A DNA stretch of 64,000 nucleotides, taken from the NCBI GenBank assembly GCA_947652325.1, contig CANTCQ010000001.1, positions 1 to 64,000 on the forward strand, in the 5' to 3' direction. Numbering within the stretch: position 1 is the stretch's first letter; each line of letters opens with the position of its first letter. Positions 29,449 to 40,432 of the stretch are shown piece after piece. Under the pieces are notes generated by a model. The model was given only the letters and a program-made list of their open reading frames with translations. It was not told where the DNA came from and searched no databases. The translations under genes and the position numbers were made by a program. The stretch is from an uncultured Mycoplasmatota bacterium. GTDB lineage: Bacteria > Bacillota_I > Bacilli_A > RF39 > UBA660.

Positions 29449-30168
29449 ATGTTTACTAAATTACAACAATTAAAAATAAATTTACAAATGTTTATGGATA
29501 ATTTTGATGAATATAAAGAACCATTTTTTACTTCATTAGAAATAAGTGAAAATGAAAGTTTTTATGATATTTCTCAAAATGATTATTCTCTTTTGCTTTT
29601 ATTTTCTTCTTTGTTTTATAAAGATGCCATCTCTTGTTTTTTCTTAGAACTATTAAATTTTTACCAAAAACTTGAAAGTAAAAATCTTTTTACTACAATT
29701 CCATATTTAAGCTATAGCCAAGCAATAACTACTTATGGATTAAAACGTTTGGCAAAACACCATTTGATTGAAATCTTGTTTTGTTACCAAGATAATTCTT
29801 ATAACTTAGAAAGCTTTGAAAGTTTGTTTGGAGTTTATCATGAAAAAAAAGTTGCCATGTACACTGTTTCTTTTTATAAATTAAGAAATATTATGGAAAA
29901 AGATTTACCTTTAATTGCATCACTTGCCAAAGGGTTACAAGTTGATTTTTCGCAATTTGAAACATATAGTATAAATGAAGTTTTATTTTTTCGTTTGAAA
30001 AAAGAAGCCATACTAAAAAATATTTTTTCATCTTTCTTTTTTGAAAAGTTGAGTGTTAGAAAAGAGCCACTTTTTTCTATCCTAGATAGTATTAAAGATG
30101 AGATATTTCATAATGTTTTAGATAAAAATTTTATGGTAAAAAGGCGGAATTTTAAAAAGAATAACTAG
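29449..30168 (+). CDS. Hypothetical protein
   Basis: ORF with TGTTATAAT promoter and GGTGAT SD. Confidence 0.6.
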   Translation: MFTKLQQLKINLQMFMDNFDEYKEPFFTSLEISENESFYDISQNDYSLLLLFSSLFYKDAISCFFLELLNFYQKLESKNLFTTIPYLSYSQAITTYGLKRLAKHHLIEILFCYQDNSYNLESFESLFGVYHEKKVAMYTVSFYKLRNIMEKDLPLIASLAKGLQVDFSQFETYSINEVLFFRLKKEAILKNIFSSFFFEKLSVRKEPLFSILDSIKDEIFHNVLDKNFMVKRRNFKKNN

Positions 30169-30212
30169 AAAAAAAAAAGAAGTCTAGATATAATGAATTT
30201 GAGGTGAAAGAA

Positions 30213-30983
30213 ATGAATAAAATAAAAAATACTTTATTTGTTTTTCTTTTTCTTATGATTTTACCCGTTGGAGTTTTTGCAAGTTCTTATTCTACTTTAA
30301 ATTTAGAAGAAACTTTTTTACGAGAAAAACTAGAATATGATGTAACCAATTATCAGGAATCAGATGAGCAAATAACTATTTATATGTTTCGAGGACAAGG
30401 TTGTAGTTATTGTAGACAATTTTTAACTTTTTTAAATAGCATTCTTCCTGAATACGGAAAATACTTTAAGTTGGTTTCTTTTGAAGTTTGGCAAAATAAA
30501 AATAATGCGGCATTAATGAATGATGTTGCAGACAGTTTAAAACAAAATATAAGTGGTGTTCCTTTTATTGTAATTGGAGATAAAACTTTTCAAGGATATC
30601 ATGCTCATTATGATGAAAGCATAAAAGAAGCTATTAAAAAGAGTTATGAAAATAAAAATGATTATCCAGATATAATAGCATCTATTATAGAGAAAGAAAG
30701 CAAAAAGGGAAATGATACAGCTATCACCTTAATTGTATTATTTTTAATAGTTTCTGTTATAGGATTTTTAATTTATATGGGAAAAGAACCACGTGAAAAT
30801 GAAACAAATGTAAATAATAAAAAGAAAGAAGAAAGCATTTCTATAACGGATGGAAAAGCAAAAAAGAAGACAAACATAGAAAAAAAGTCAAATGATACTT
30901 TGAAGAAAAATACAAATCAAATGACCAAAAATTCAGTCAGGAAAGCTAATATCTCCTCTACAAAAACAAAAAATAAAAAATAA
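30213..30983 (+). CDS. Membrane-anchored thioredoxin-fold protein
   Basis: Signal peptide; YMFRGQGCSYCRQFLTFLN (CxxC), cis-Pro 'SGVPFIVIG', C-terminal TM. Confidence 0.8.
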   Translation: MNKIKNTLFVFLFLMILPVGVFASSYSTLNLEETFLREKLEYDVTNYQESDEQITIYMFRGQGCSYCRQFLTFLNSILPEYGKYFKLVSFEVWQNKNNAALMNDVADSLKQNISGVPFIVIGDKTFQGYHAHYDESIKEAIKKSYENKNDYPDIIASIIEKESKKGNDTAITLIVLFLIVSVIGFLIYMGKEPRENETNVNNKKKEESISITDGKAKKKTNIEKKSNDTLKKNTNQMTKNSVRKANISSTKTKNKK

Positions 30984-31004
30984 AGCATTTGTTATGCTTT
31001 ATTT
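30978..31004. terminator. Bidirectional terminator between convergent genes
   Basis: AAATAAAGCAT-TTGTT-ATGCTTTATTT. Confidence 0.85.
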
Positions 31005-31534
31005 TTTATTTTAAAACTTTTAATAAAATCAAAGATACTTGCAGTAATCAAGAGTAAACCAACAATTTGAAAAATAATGTTTTCAGCTAATATGGTATAT
31101 AGACCAATTCCAATGAATAAAATACCCTCTATTAAATTTAGCTTTTCATGAGAATGTAAGGCAATTGCCCCTTTCTTAACTCCATTTACTAACAAAGTAA
31201 ATCCAAGAACAAATCGCAAAAAAGTTTCAATCGCACCTGAAAGTATTATAACAATAACTCCGATAAATATAATACAAACACCTGTTATTAACTTTGTATT
31301 ATCTTCTATGTTTAATTCTTGTTTTAAACGATAATAAGAAATAAGATGATAAATTCCAAAAACGATAGCTATAGCTCCAATCGTGTAACAAACGACAATT
31401 ACAGCTTTACTTGAATCGGTAAATAAAATGATTCCAATTAAAAGCATAAGAATTGGAACTAAAAATTCTGTTTTTTGTTTTTCTTTTTGTTTCTTTTTTT
31501 TGGGTTTTATTAAAGTTGTTTTTTGTGTTTTCAT
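30992..31534 (-). CDS. DUF308/HdeD-like membrane protein
   Basis: Repeated TM helices, overall HdeD-like layout. Confidence 0.6.
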   Translation of the reverse strand: MKTQKTTLIKPKKKKQKEKQKTEFLVPILMLLIGIILFTDSSKAVIVVCYTIGAIAIVFGIYHLISYYRLKQELNIEDNTKLITGVCIIFIGVIVIILSGAIETFLRFVLGFTLLVNGVKKGAIALHSHEKLNLIEGILFIGIGLYTILAENIIFQIVGLLLITASIFDFIKSFKIKNKA

Positions 31535-31642
31535 TTATTACTTCCTCTCTTTTCATCATACTTAAAAAAATATAAATTATCAAGTGGAAAAAATAAAACC
31601 TCTATGTTATAATCTATATTAAGAATAAAGGGGAATAAAAAA

Positions 31643-33412
31643 ATGTTAAAGGCAGAACAAATTTTAAAAATACTTAAAAAATATGGATTTTATTCTTTAA
31701 ATCGTGCACCTTATTTATATCAAAATGGAAATGAACTAGGTGTTTATTTTCTGTTGCCTACTAAACATTATGGGACTTTAGAGCGAATACTTTACTTTCA
31801 AGAGGCAAGTATTGTGGAGGAAGAGATTTATAAATATTGGTGGTATACAACCAATAAAGACAAACTTCCTGTATCACTTGAACTAGATAATTTCGAAACC
31901 ATAAATCCTAAAATTATTTACAAATATAAAGATACTATATTAACACGTGAATTAATGCAACATTTTTATGAAAATAAAGATTTTCTAATAACACCGAATG
32001 AAGTAATAAAAAAGAATCAGCTTTTAAGAACAGCACAACTTATGATACAAATAGTAAAGGAAAAATTTAAATTACAAACAGAAACTTATTTTAAAGTATT
32101 AGAAAAAGCAGAAGAATTACGTAATGTAACAAATGAATATCATAAGAGATTAAATGTACTAAAAAATGAAAAAGTGCAAATTTTAGAAAATTGTGAGGTA
32201 TTAATGGCCGACCAAGATGAAAGTGAAGCCTTAGTAGACACATTACAACAAGAGTTAAATGGATTAGATACAACTCCAAAAATACGTGAATTTATAAATA
32301 CTCTATTTGCTTATTTATTACAATTAGAAATAAGCGATGCACATCTTCAAAATATGTATTTATTAAATCGTTATCCCTATGAAATTGCAGATATAAAAAA
32401 GAAAATTGTAGTACTTGATGAAGCATTGAAAAATAAAAAGAAATTATTTAAAATAAAAGCAGATGTCTTATTAAATTTAGAAAAAATTGATACCAGCAGT
32501 GAATGCAATAAAATGATAAGTATAGAATCTTATATGGAAAAAGAAAAATCTCAAATTATTCAAAAATATCAAAATCGACATACAATTGATGAAAATGTGT
32601 TAGGGGATTATTTAATTAATTTTGAAAACCTTACAATTGAAATTCCGCCTATGATACAAAATACAATGATAGAAGAATTTGCAAGAGAGGATTTTTATAA
32701 AGATATAAGAGATTCTTATGCGAAGCTAAGTAATAAAGAAAAAAGTGCTTGTTTTGTTGCTTCCTCTTATTTAAAAGATTGTCTTAATATTTTAATTCTT
32801 AAAAATGCGCAATATGATGTCAATTTAAATGACGTGATTAGCAAATTAATTTTAAGTAATCAAATTGATTTATTTAATGATGCATTTGTTACACTTGACC
32901 ACTATTTTAATACGAAGATTAGAGTAAAATATTTTTCCATTTTAAATACCAATTCTTTTGAATTGTTTTTAGAGTCATTAATAGAGGTTATTCGAATTTT
33001 AGAAAAAATAAATATAGGATTAGATAAAAGTTTTTCCGGTTATTATAATAGCAAGGAAAAAGGAATTATTCCTCTACATCTTAAAAATATTTATAATACA
33101 AATAAGTTTGCTTATGTAGCTAATTTACTTCCTAAAGTTCCTCTTTATTATTCACCCACAAGTATTGTAAAGGTTGTAGATGTTTTGGAAAATACAGAAT
33201 TAGTAGAAAGAAAAAATGAAACGATATTTTTATTAAAAAATAAGATAAATATCAAAACGCAGCCAGAAAAAGTTATGGTTGTAAAATATGAAATAGAAAA
33301 TGTAATTAAGAGAAAAGATTATAATTTGGTTTCGAAAATTCAAGAAAAAAATAGATGCATTTATTATGAAGATGTGATATATAATAAAGAAATCGGAGGT
33401 TCTTATGAGTAG
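31643..33412 (+). CDS. Large hypothetical protein with coiled-coil segment
   Basis: 589 aa ORF, TGTTATAAT promoter; no family recognised. Confidence 0.7.
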   Translation: MLKAEQILKILKKYGFYSLNRAPYLYQNGNELGVYFLLPTKHYGTLERILYFQEASIVEEEIYKYWWYTTNKDKLPVSLELDNFETINPKIIYKYKDTILTRELMQHFYENKDFLITPNEVIKKNQLLRTAQLMIQIVKEKFKLQTETYFKVLEKAEELRNVTNEYHKRLNVLKNEKVQILENCEVLMADQDESEALVDTLQQELNGLDTTPKIREFINTLFAYLLQLEISDAHLQNMYLLNRYPYEIADIKKKIVVLDEALKNKKKLFKIKADVLLNLEKIDTSSECNKMISIESYMEKEKSQIIQKYQNRHTIDENVLGDYLINFENLTIEIPPMIQNTMIEEFAREDFYKDIRDSYAKLSNKEKSACFVASSYLKDCLNILILKNAQYDVNLNDVISKLILSNQIDLFNDAFVTLDHYFNTKIRVKYFSILNTNSFELFLESLIEVIRILEKINIGLDKSFSGYYNSKEKGIIPLHLKNIYNTNKFAYVANLLPKVPLYYSPTSIVKVVDVLENTELVERKNETIFLLKNKINIKTQPEKVMVVKYEIENVIKRKDYNLVSKIQEKNRCIYYEDVIYNKEIGGSYE

Positions 33413-33929
33413 AAAGGAATTTTTAAGACTTTTACGTAAGCATTTATCATTTTTAACAAAAGAAGAATTAGAAAAGGAAGTTCTTTATTATATTAATAAA
33501 ATTGACAGTACAAAACTTGCAGACACGGAAGTGATAGCAAGTTTTGGAACAATGGAAGATATTTTAGAGGAAGTATGCAAAAGACATGGACTAAATTCTA
33601 AAGAAATACAAAAAAAAGACCAAAATTGGTTGCAATCGTTTTATGAAAATTTAATTTCTTTAAGTACCCTCTTAAAAAATAGTGATTCAAAAAAAAGAAC
33701 AAGATTGATGCTTGACATAGTAATGCTTCTATTTATTACATGTATTTTAAAAATTCCTTTTCTTTTTATACGGGATATGGGAGATAAAGTAATAGAAGTT
33801 TTTTTAAGTAGTAATATTACTATTTTAGCAATATGGGGATTAGGGCTTGAAATTGTTTATGTAATTGTTGCTTTGGCATATTTTATACGTACTTTTGATA
33901 AATGGTTTAATACTTTAAAAATAAAGTAG
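33405..33929 (+). CDS. DUF1700-like membrane protein
   Basis: FLRLLRKHLSFLTKEELEKEVLYYINKID..ASFGTMEDILEEV plus TM helices. Confidence 0.75.
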   Translation: MSRKEFLRLLRKHLSFLTKEELEKEVLYYINKIDSTKLADTEVIASFGTMEDILEEVCKRHGLNSKEIQKKDQNWLQSFYENLISLSTLLKNSDSKKRTRLMLDIVMLLFITCILKIPFLFIRDMGDKVIEVFLSSNITILAIWGLGLEIVYVIVALAYFIRTFDKWFNTLKIK

Positions 33930-34028
33930 CATATTTTTTTGCTTTAAGTTTGTTCTATGCTATGAAGTTGTTGCAAACTTTTTTTTTTTGGTGTATAATT
34001 TCAAACGTGTTTAAAGAAGGCGAGAATT

Positions 34029-35828
34029 ATGGATAAAATTATAAATATTGCTGTGGTTGCTCATGTTGATGCTGGGAAAAGTACGTTAGTGGATGCGTTG
34101 TTATCTCAAAACGGTGTATTTTCTGAACACGAACAACAAGTAGAATGTGTGATGGATAGCAATGATATTGAAAGAGAAAGAGGAATCACAATTTATTCTA
34201 AGAATTGTGCAATTCATTATAAAGATATTAAAATTAATATAGTAGATACTCCAGGTCATGCTGATTTTTCTAGTGAAGTTGAACGAGTAATTAAGACAGT
34301 GGATACGGTTGTTTTGTTAGTAGATTCTGCTGAAGGACCAATGCCTCAAACTAGATTTGTTCTTAAAAAAGCTCTAGAGCAAAATTTACGGCCTATTTTG
34401 TTTATTAACAAGATTGATAAAAAAGATGCAAGACCTTTAGAGGTCGTGGATATGACTTTTAATTTGTTTATGGATTTAAATGCGAGTGATGAACAACTTG
34501 ATTTTCCTATCATTTATGGTATTGCCAGAGATGGAATAGCTAAGAAGTCTTTGGAGGAAGAATCGAATTCTATTGCTCCTCTTTTAGATACGATTTTAGA
34601 AGTTGTAAAACCATTTGAAGGTGATGGTAATGACCCTTTGCAATTACAAATATCTAATCTGGGGTATGATGAGTACATTGGACGACTTGGAATTGGTAGA
34701 GTGACTAAAGGCTCTATTAAACAAGGGCAAACTGTAGCATTATCTAAAAATGATGGTCGTGTCGAAACGTTTAAAATTACGAAATTATTTGTTAATGAAG
34801 GATTAAATAAAGTAGAAAAAAATATTGCTTACTATGGTGATATCGTAACAATTGCAGGCTATAGTGATATCTCTATTGGAGATACAGTTTGTGATAAGGA
34901 TCATGTTGACCCTCTTCCTTCTATTGAAATTGAAAAGCCAACTTTGTCTATGAATTTCTTGGTTAATAATTCACCATTTGTTGGAAGAAGTGGTAAATTT
35001 TTAACCACTCGCCATATTAAAGAAAGACTAGAACGTGAGTTACAAACCAATGTAGGACTTGTTGTAGAATCTTTAGAAAATGCGGATGGTTACAAAGTAA
35101 GTGGTCGAGGTGAATTACATTTATCTATTTTACTTGAAAATATGCGTCGTGAAGGGTATGAATTGTCTGTTTCTAAACCACAAGTTTTAATGGAAGAAAG
35201 AGATGGCAAAAAGTACGAACCATTTGAACGTGTCATTATTAATTGTCCAGAAGAATATTCTGGAACGGTAATTAGTGATATCCAAGAAAGAAAAGGTCAA
35301 CTTTTAGTTGTATCAAATGAAAACAACCAGGCACATTTGGAATTTAGTGCTCCAACACGTGGTTTAATTGGTTATAGAAGTGCTTTTATAACAAATACTC
35401 GTGGAGAAGGTATTATGGTTCGTAGTTTTGAAGATTACAAGCCATATGTAGGAGAAATTACGAGACGTAAAAATGGTGTTTTGGTTTCTATGGAAAATGG
35501 AAAAGCACTAGGGTATTCTTTATGGAATTTACAAGAACGTGGTACTTTAATTATTGAACCAGCAACGGAAGTATATATTGGTATGATAGTTGGTATTCAC
35601 AATCGTGATAATGATTTAGATGTTAATCCTTGCAAGAATAAGAACCTAACTAATACACGTAGTAGTGGGGCAGATGAAGCGATTAATTTAGTAACCCCTA
35701 AAAAGTTTACATTAGAAGAAGCATTAGAATTTATTGAAGATGATGAATATGTAGAGGTCACTCCAACAGACATCCGTTTAAGAAAAGAATATTTAGACCC
35801 AAAAGATAGATATCGAAATCGAAAATAA
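34029..35828 (+). CDS. typA: GTP-binding protein TypA/BipA
   Basis: NIAVVAHVDAGKSTLVDALLSQ, 599 aa, C-terminal BipA-specific region. Confidence 0.97.
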   Translation: MDKIINIAVVAHVDAGKSTLVDALLSQNGVFSEHEQQVECVMDSNDIERERGITIYSKNCAIHYKDIKINIVDTPGHADFSSEVERVIKTVDTVVLLVDSAEGPMPQTRFVLKKALEQNLRPILFINKIDKKDARPLEVVDMTFNLFMDLNASDEQLDFPIIYGIARDGIAKKSLEEESNSIAPLLDTILEVVKPFEGDGNDPLQLQISNLGYDEYIGRLGIGRVTKGSIKQGQTVALSKNDGRVETFKITKLFVNEGLNKVEKNIAYYGDIVTIAGYSDISIGDTVCDKDHVDPLPSIEIEKPTLSMNFLVNNSPFVGRSGKFLTTRHIKERLERELQTNVGLVVESLENADGYKVSGRGELHLSILLENMRREGYELSVSKPQVLMEERDGKKYEPFERVIINCPEEYSGTVISDIQERKGQLLVVSNENNQAHLEFSAPTRGLIGYRSAFITNTRGEGIMVRSFEDYKPYVGEITRRKNGVLVSMENGKALGYSLWNLQERGTLIIEPATEVYIGMIVGIHNRDNDLDVNPCKNKNLTNTRSSGADEAINLVTPKKFTLEEALEFIEDDEYVEVTPTDIRLRKEYLDPKDRYRNRK

Positions 35829-35896
35829 CAGAAATGTTATTTTTTTCTTTTATTAGGAAAATTGTGTTATACTTTTTTAGATGGTGGAGCTTATAT

Positions 35897-36565
35897 ATGA
35901 AATTAAAGAAAAAAGTAAATGTTGTTTTGGTATTGGTATTGCTTATTATTATTGGAGGTTCTTTTTATACGTTTAATCGCTGGTTTTTTACAAAATATAA
36001 AGATGTAGGAAAAAAAGTGGAAAATCAAAATGTTGAGAATAATAAAGAGAGTGTAGAAAATATGTTAGATGACTCTACTAATAAAAAAGAAGAGATAGAA
36101 AATAAAAAACAAGAAGAAAATAATACCACTTTAAAAGAAGATAGTATAAAACAAAATAAGAAAAAGATAAGACCTTCCGAGATTTATTATTGTTCTGATG
36201 GTGATGTTTTAGATGAAAAAGAATGTATTATGAAAGTAGAGACTTCTGCAACTAAGATTGTGATGAATACTAATGATGAAAGAAAATACTTTCAAGTTAT
36301 TATAGATATTAATGAAGATATTGTACCAATTATGAAAGAAGCTTGTGAAGAAGAAAATGGTATTTTTGAATTAATGGGGAGTAAAGGAGCTTGTAATTTT
36401 CTAATAGATGAGGATGATTCCGAAAAGATTATAGGATATTCTTGTATGGATGGTTATACAAAAGATGGAGACAAGTGTATTAAAGAAGTAAGAATCCCTG
36501 CTAAAGTTCGTTATGATTGTCAAGAAGGATATATATTAGAGGGAGCTTATTGTATTTTAAAATAG
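35897..36565 (+). CDS. Single-TM secreted hypothetical protein, Cys-containing C-terminal repeats
   Basis: N-terminal TM; C-terminal ...YSCMDGYTKDGDKCIKE..YDCQEGYILEGAYCILK repeats. Confidence 0.65.
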   Translation: MKLKKKVNVVLVLVLLIIIGGSFYTFNRWFFTKYKDVGKKVENQNVENNKESVENMLDDSTNKKEEIENKKQEENNTTLKEDSIKQNKKKIRPSEIYYCSDGDVLDEKECIMKVETSATKIVMNTNDERKYFQVIIDINEDIVPIMKEACEEENGIFELMGSKGACNFLIDEDDSEKIIGYSCMDGYTKDGDKCIKEVRIPAKVRYDCQEGYILEGAYCILK

Positions 36566-36694
36566 TTTGATTATTTTTGGCTTAAAATAGATATAAAAGT
36601 GGTGGCAGTAAAATAGATAGATAAAGAATATTTAAAGTTTATAAAACCAAAAATATAGGTTAGAATACAATTCATAAAGAAGGAAGGTATATTT

Positions 36695-37276
36695 ATGGAA
36701 AAAAGTTTAGAAATAGGAGATATTATTTGTATTTATTTAAAAGATTTATATTTTTTTGATATATTTTCAGAAGAATTTAATATAGAAAAATTTCAATTCT
36801 TATATTACATAAGACCCTTTTTTAATAATTCGGAATTATCAGGGTCACAAAAAATAAGTGAAAAATGGGTCACTTTATTACGTTATGATGGAAATGATAG
36901 ATTTATATAATATTATACTGGAATGCCAATTTTTTTATTGCCAACGGAACTAATATCTTTCAATGAAGTTTTAGATTATTTCCATTTATATAATTTTTTA
37001 GTGGATCGTCCTTTATTTTTTGATAAAGAAAATACTGTTTCTTTTAATAATGTGATAAAAAATAAAATTTTAATGCAACAAGAAAATGCAGATAATATTT
37101 TTAGCGCAATAGATAGAGCCCAAATTTATGCTATAGAAAATTTTAAGGCAATGACCGATAAATTAGTTCGTTTTGATGCTCCATATGCCTATGAAGAAAA
37201 TGCTGTTTATAATTTTACGCATGGTTTAAGTTTAGCAAGAGAATTGCCAATTAATAAAGAAGAGACTTCAGAATAA
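36695..37276 (+). pseudogene. Hypothetical ORF split by a single in-frame TAA (36908-36910)
   Basis: Both halves share one frame: ..RYDGNDRFI*YYTGMPIFLLPTEL.. Confidence 0.55.
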
Positions 37277-37333
37277 AATTTGCATTTTTTTATATTTGTT
37301 TGTATACTAGATACAATTAAAGGAAGTGGGAAA

Positions 37334-38797
37334 ATGGAAAGAACATTTACAGAACAAGAATTGGTTAGAAGAGAGAAATTAAGAAATATTAAAAATCCAT
37401 ATCCTGAGAAATACGAAATTAATTATGAATTGAAAGATGCAAGCAAATTACCCGATGAAACAACAGGTGTACGTGTAGCTGGAAGAATTGTTTTAATGCG
37501 TAAAATGGGGAAGATGTCTTTCTTAACAATTGGAGACTTAGAAGGAAAAATTCAAATCTCTATCAAAGTTGATGTGGTTGGGGAAGAAGCGTACACTGAA
37601 TTTAAAAATAATTTTGATTTAGGAGATTTTATTGGAGTAGAAGGAGAAGTTTTTACTACCCATACTGGGGAAAAAACGGTTCGGGCAAATTCTTTTACCT
37701 TTTTAGGAAAAGCTTTAAAACCGTTACCTGAGAAATTTCATGGTTTAGAAGATATTGAAACTATTTATCGTAATCGTTATGTAGATTTAATTATGAACGA
37801 TGAGTCAAAAAATAAATTTTTACTTCGCAGTCGTTTAATTTGGGAGATTCGAAGCTATTTACATAGTCTTGGGTATATTGAGATTGAAACACCGATTTTA
37901 AATAATAAAGCAAGTGGAGCTACTGCAAAGCCTTTCGTTACGCATCATAATGCTTTAGATATTGATTTATTTTTGCGTATTGCTCCTGAAACGTATTTAA
38001 AAAGGGCTGTTGTTGGAGGATTTACGAAGGTTTTTGAAATTGCTCGATGTTTCCGTAATGAAGGAATGGATGCAACCCACCTACAAGATTTTACTATGAT
38101 TGAAGGATATGGTGCGTATTTAAATTATGAAGATAATATGAAGCTATTGCGTGAAATGTTGCAAACGATTGTAAAAAATTTATTTGGTACTCTACATATT
38201 CAAATTGGAGATAAAATGGTGGATTTAAGTGGAGAATGGGAACAGGCTACTTTTCGCGATTTAATATTGCGTTATTCTTCTATTGATATCGATATTTACA
38301 ATACAAAAGAAGCTCTTTTAGCTAAAATAAAAGAAGATAAAATTGAAATTGATAGTGATGTACCACTAGAAAATTTAGGATATGGAAATTTAGTAGACCA
38401 ACTTTATAAAAAGGTAGCAAGACCGAATATAGTGGAACCACTTTATATGATAAGCCATCCGATTAGTTTATCTCCACTTGCACGTGCAAATGATGAAAAT
38501 CCTATGATTACGGACCGTTTCCAACTTATTATTAATGGAGCAGAAATTATTAATGCCTATTCCGAATTAGTGGACCCTAGGGAACAAGAAAAAAGATTGC
38601 TAAATCAAGCTGAATTAAAAGCACAAGGAGATGAAGAGGCAATGCCAATGGATTATGATTATATTGAGGCTATGGAATATGGAATGCCTCCAATTTCTGG
38701 GTGGGGAATGGGAATTGATAGACTCATGCAACTTTTAACAAATTCTGATAATATTAAAGATTGTATTTTATTTCCGCTTATGAAACCAAAAGATTGA
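37334..38797 (+). CDS. lysS: Lysyl-tRNA synthetase, class II
   Basis: ETPILNNKASGATAKPFVTHHNALDIDLFLRIAPETYLKRAVVGGFTKVFEI; GMGIDRL. Confidence 0.97.
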   Translation: MERTFTEQELVRREKLRNIKNPYPEKYEINYELKDASKLPDETTGVRVAGRIVLMRKMGKMSFLTIGDLEGKIQISIKVDVVGEEAYTEFKNNFDLGDFIGVEGEVFTTHTGEKTVRANSFTFLGKALKPLPEKFHGLEDIETIYRNRYVDLIMNDESKNKFLLRSRLIWEIRSYLHSLGYIEIETPILNNKASGATAKPFVTHHNALDIDLFLRIAPETYLKRAVVGGFTKVFEIARCFRNEGMDATHLQDFTMIEGYGAYLNYEDNMKLLREMLQTIVKNLFGTLHIQIGDKMVDLSGEWEQATFRDLILRYSSIDIDIYNTKEALLAKIKEDKIEIDSDVPLENLGYGNLVDQLYKKVARPNIVEPLYMISHPISLSPLARANDENPMITDRFQLIINGAEIINAYSELVDPREQEKRLLNQAELKAQGDEEAMPMDYDYIEAMEYGMPPISGWGMGIDRLMQLLTNSDNIKDCILFPLMKPKD

Positions 38798-38823
38798 TAA
38801 AAATTCATTTAAATTTCACAGAA

Positions 38824-38850
38824 AAGAGACATAAATCTCTTTTTTTTGTA
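38824..38850 (+). terminator. Intrinsic terminator after lysS
   Basis: AAAGAGA-CATAAA-TCTCTTTTTTTT. Confidence 0.75.
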
Positions 38851-38888
38851 TTATTTTGTGTTATAATTTTGGCTAGGAGGTAAGTAAT

Positions 38889-40316
38889 TTGAAAAAAATG
38901 AAAAATATGTTTGAAAGACATGATTTACTAAAAATTGTACTTTTGGGAATTTTTTTGACACTTGTACTTACATGGATTATTCCTTATGGGTATTTTTCTG
39001 GAAGTACATTTACAAGTAACGGTTTAGGAAGAATAGGACTATCTGATATTTTTTTGTCTAGTATTTTTAGTACGAATTTTTTTATGCAGCAACTTTTGTT
39101 TATTATTAGTGTTGGTATATTTTATGCCATTTTAACAAAAGTAAGTGGTTATAAAGCTTTAGTTTCTAAAATAGCTACATTTTTTAAAGGAAAGGAAAAA
39201 GTATTTGCTATTATTGCTTCATTATGTGTTACACTTTTAACTACATTTTTAGCCCAAACTTATGTAGTTGTATTGTTTATTCCTTTTATTATTAATATAG
39301 CACATGAATTAAAATTTGATAAAATTACAGCTTTTATGTGTTCTTTCGGCTCTATGCTTGTTGGTATTTTAGGTGCTACTTATGGAACAGAAGGTTTTGT
39401 TTATTTTGTTAATTATTTAAATAATTATCAAACAGTTTCCTTAACGACTAAGATTGGTGTTCGTTTTGGAATTTTAATCTTCACTTTTGGTCTTTATAAT
39501 TTCTTTATGATTCGATATATACGTAAAGTTGAAAATGAAAAGAAAAAAGAAGAAATTGAAGATTTGTTTTTAATGGAAGAGGAAAAAAAGGCAAAAATTT
39601 GGCCAATGGCACTTTTTTTTGGAATCTTATTTGTTTTTGCCATTTTGGGATATGTAAATTGGACAGAAAATTTTGATATTACTATTTTTGAAGATTTTCA
39701 TACATGGTTAACTGAATTAAAAATAGGAGATTATACTGTAATTGGATATATTCTTGGTAATAATGCTAAAGCACTTGGAACTTGGGATTTATATGGTATT
39801 ACGGTTATAATGGCTGTATTGTTATTATTGTCTATCATCATTTATCGTGTCAAGTTAGATACAGTATTTGATGGAATTACAGAGGGTATTCAAAAAATAA
39901 TGAAACCAGTTCTTATTTTATTATTTGTTTATATCATATTTGTCTTTATTTATTGGGCACCTTTTACCATTACTATTTCCAATTGGATTTTAGAATTATC
40001 TGAAAGTTTTAATCCATTTCTTACTACGATTTCTGCTGCTATTTCTTCTTTATTTCACATTGATTTTGGTTATACCGGATTTGCGTTAGGAAGTTATATG
40101 GCAAGTCAATTTGGAAGTTCATTTGATATTGGTTTTCTTATCTATGTAGTTATTAATGGACTTATTGGTTTTATTGCTCCAACAGGTGCGATTTTATTAC
40201 TTGGTCTTTCTTATATGAATATTCCATATAAAACTTGGATTAAAAATATTTGGAAATTTGTGCTTATTTTATTAACTATACTTTTATTTCTATTTGTTTT
40301 ATTATCCTATGTTTAA
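38889..40316 (+). CDS. YfcC/C4-dicarboxylate anaerobic carrier-like permease
   Basis: About 12 TM segments, GFIAPTGAILLLGLSYMNIPYKTW motif. Confidence 0.65.
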   Translation: MKKMKNMFERHDLLKIVLLGIFLTLVLTWIIPYGYFSGSTFTSNGLGRIGLSDIFLSSIFSTNFFMQQLLFIISVGIFYAILTKVSGYKALVSKIATFFKGKEKVFAIIASLCVTLLTTFLAQTYVVVLFIPFIINIAHELKFDKITAFMCSFGSMLVGILGATYGTEGFVYFVNYLNNYQTVSLTTKIGVRFGILIFTFGLYNFFMIRYIRKVENEKKKEEIEDLFLMEEEKKAKIWPMALFFGILFVFAILGYVNWTENFDITIFEDFHTWLTELKIGDYTVIGYILGNNAKALGTWDLYGITVIMAVLLLLSIIIYRVKLDTVFDGITEGIQKIMKPVLILLFVYIIFVFIYWAPFTITISNWILELSESFNPFLTTISAAISSLFHIDFGYTGFALGSYMASQFGSSFDIGFLIYVVINGLIGFIAPTGAILLLGLSYMNIPYKTWIKNIWKFVLILLTILLFLFVLLSYV

Positions 40317-40432
40317 GAGAAAAAGCTATCTTTATATGATGGCTTTTTTTATTTTTTTCTATTGAGTTTTTTAGTTTCATAAATTATAATGAAGATAATA
40401 ATAAGTTAGAAGTCTAGGGGGGACTTGGTATT

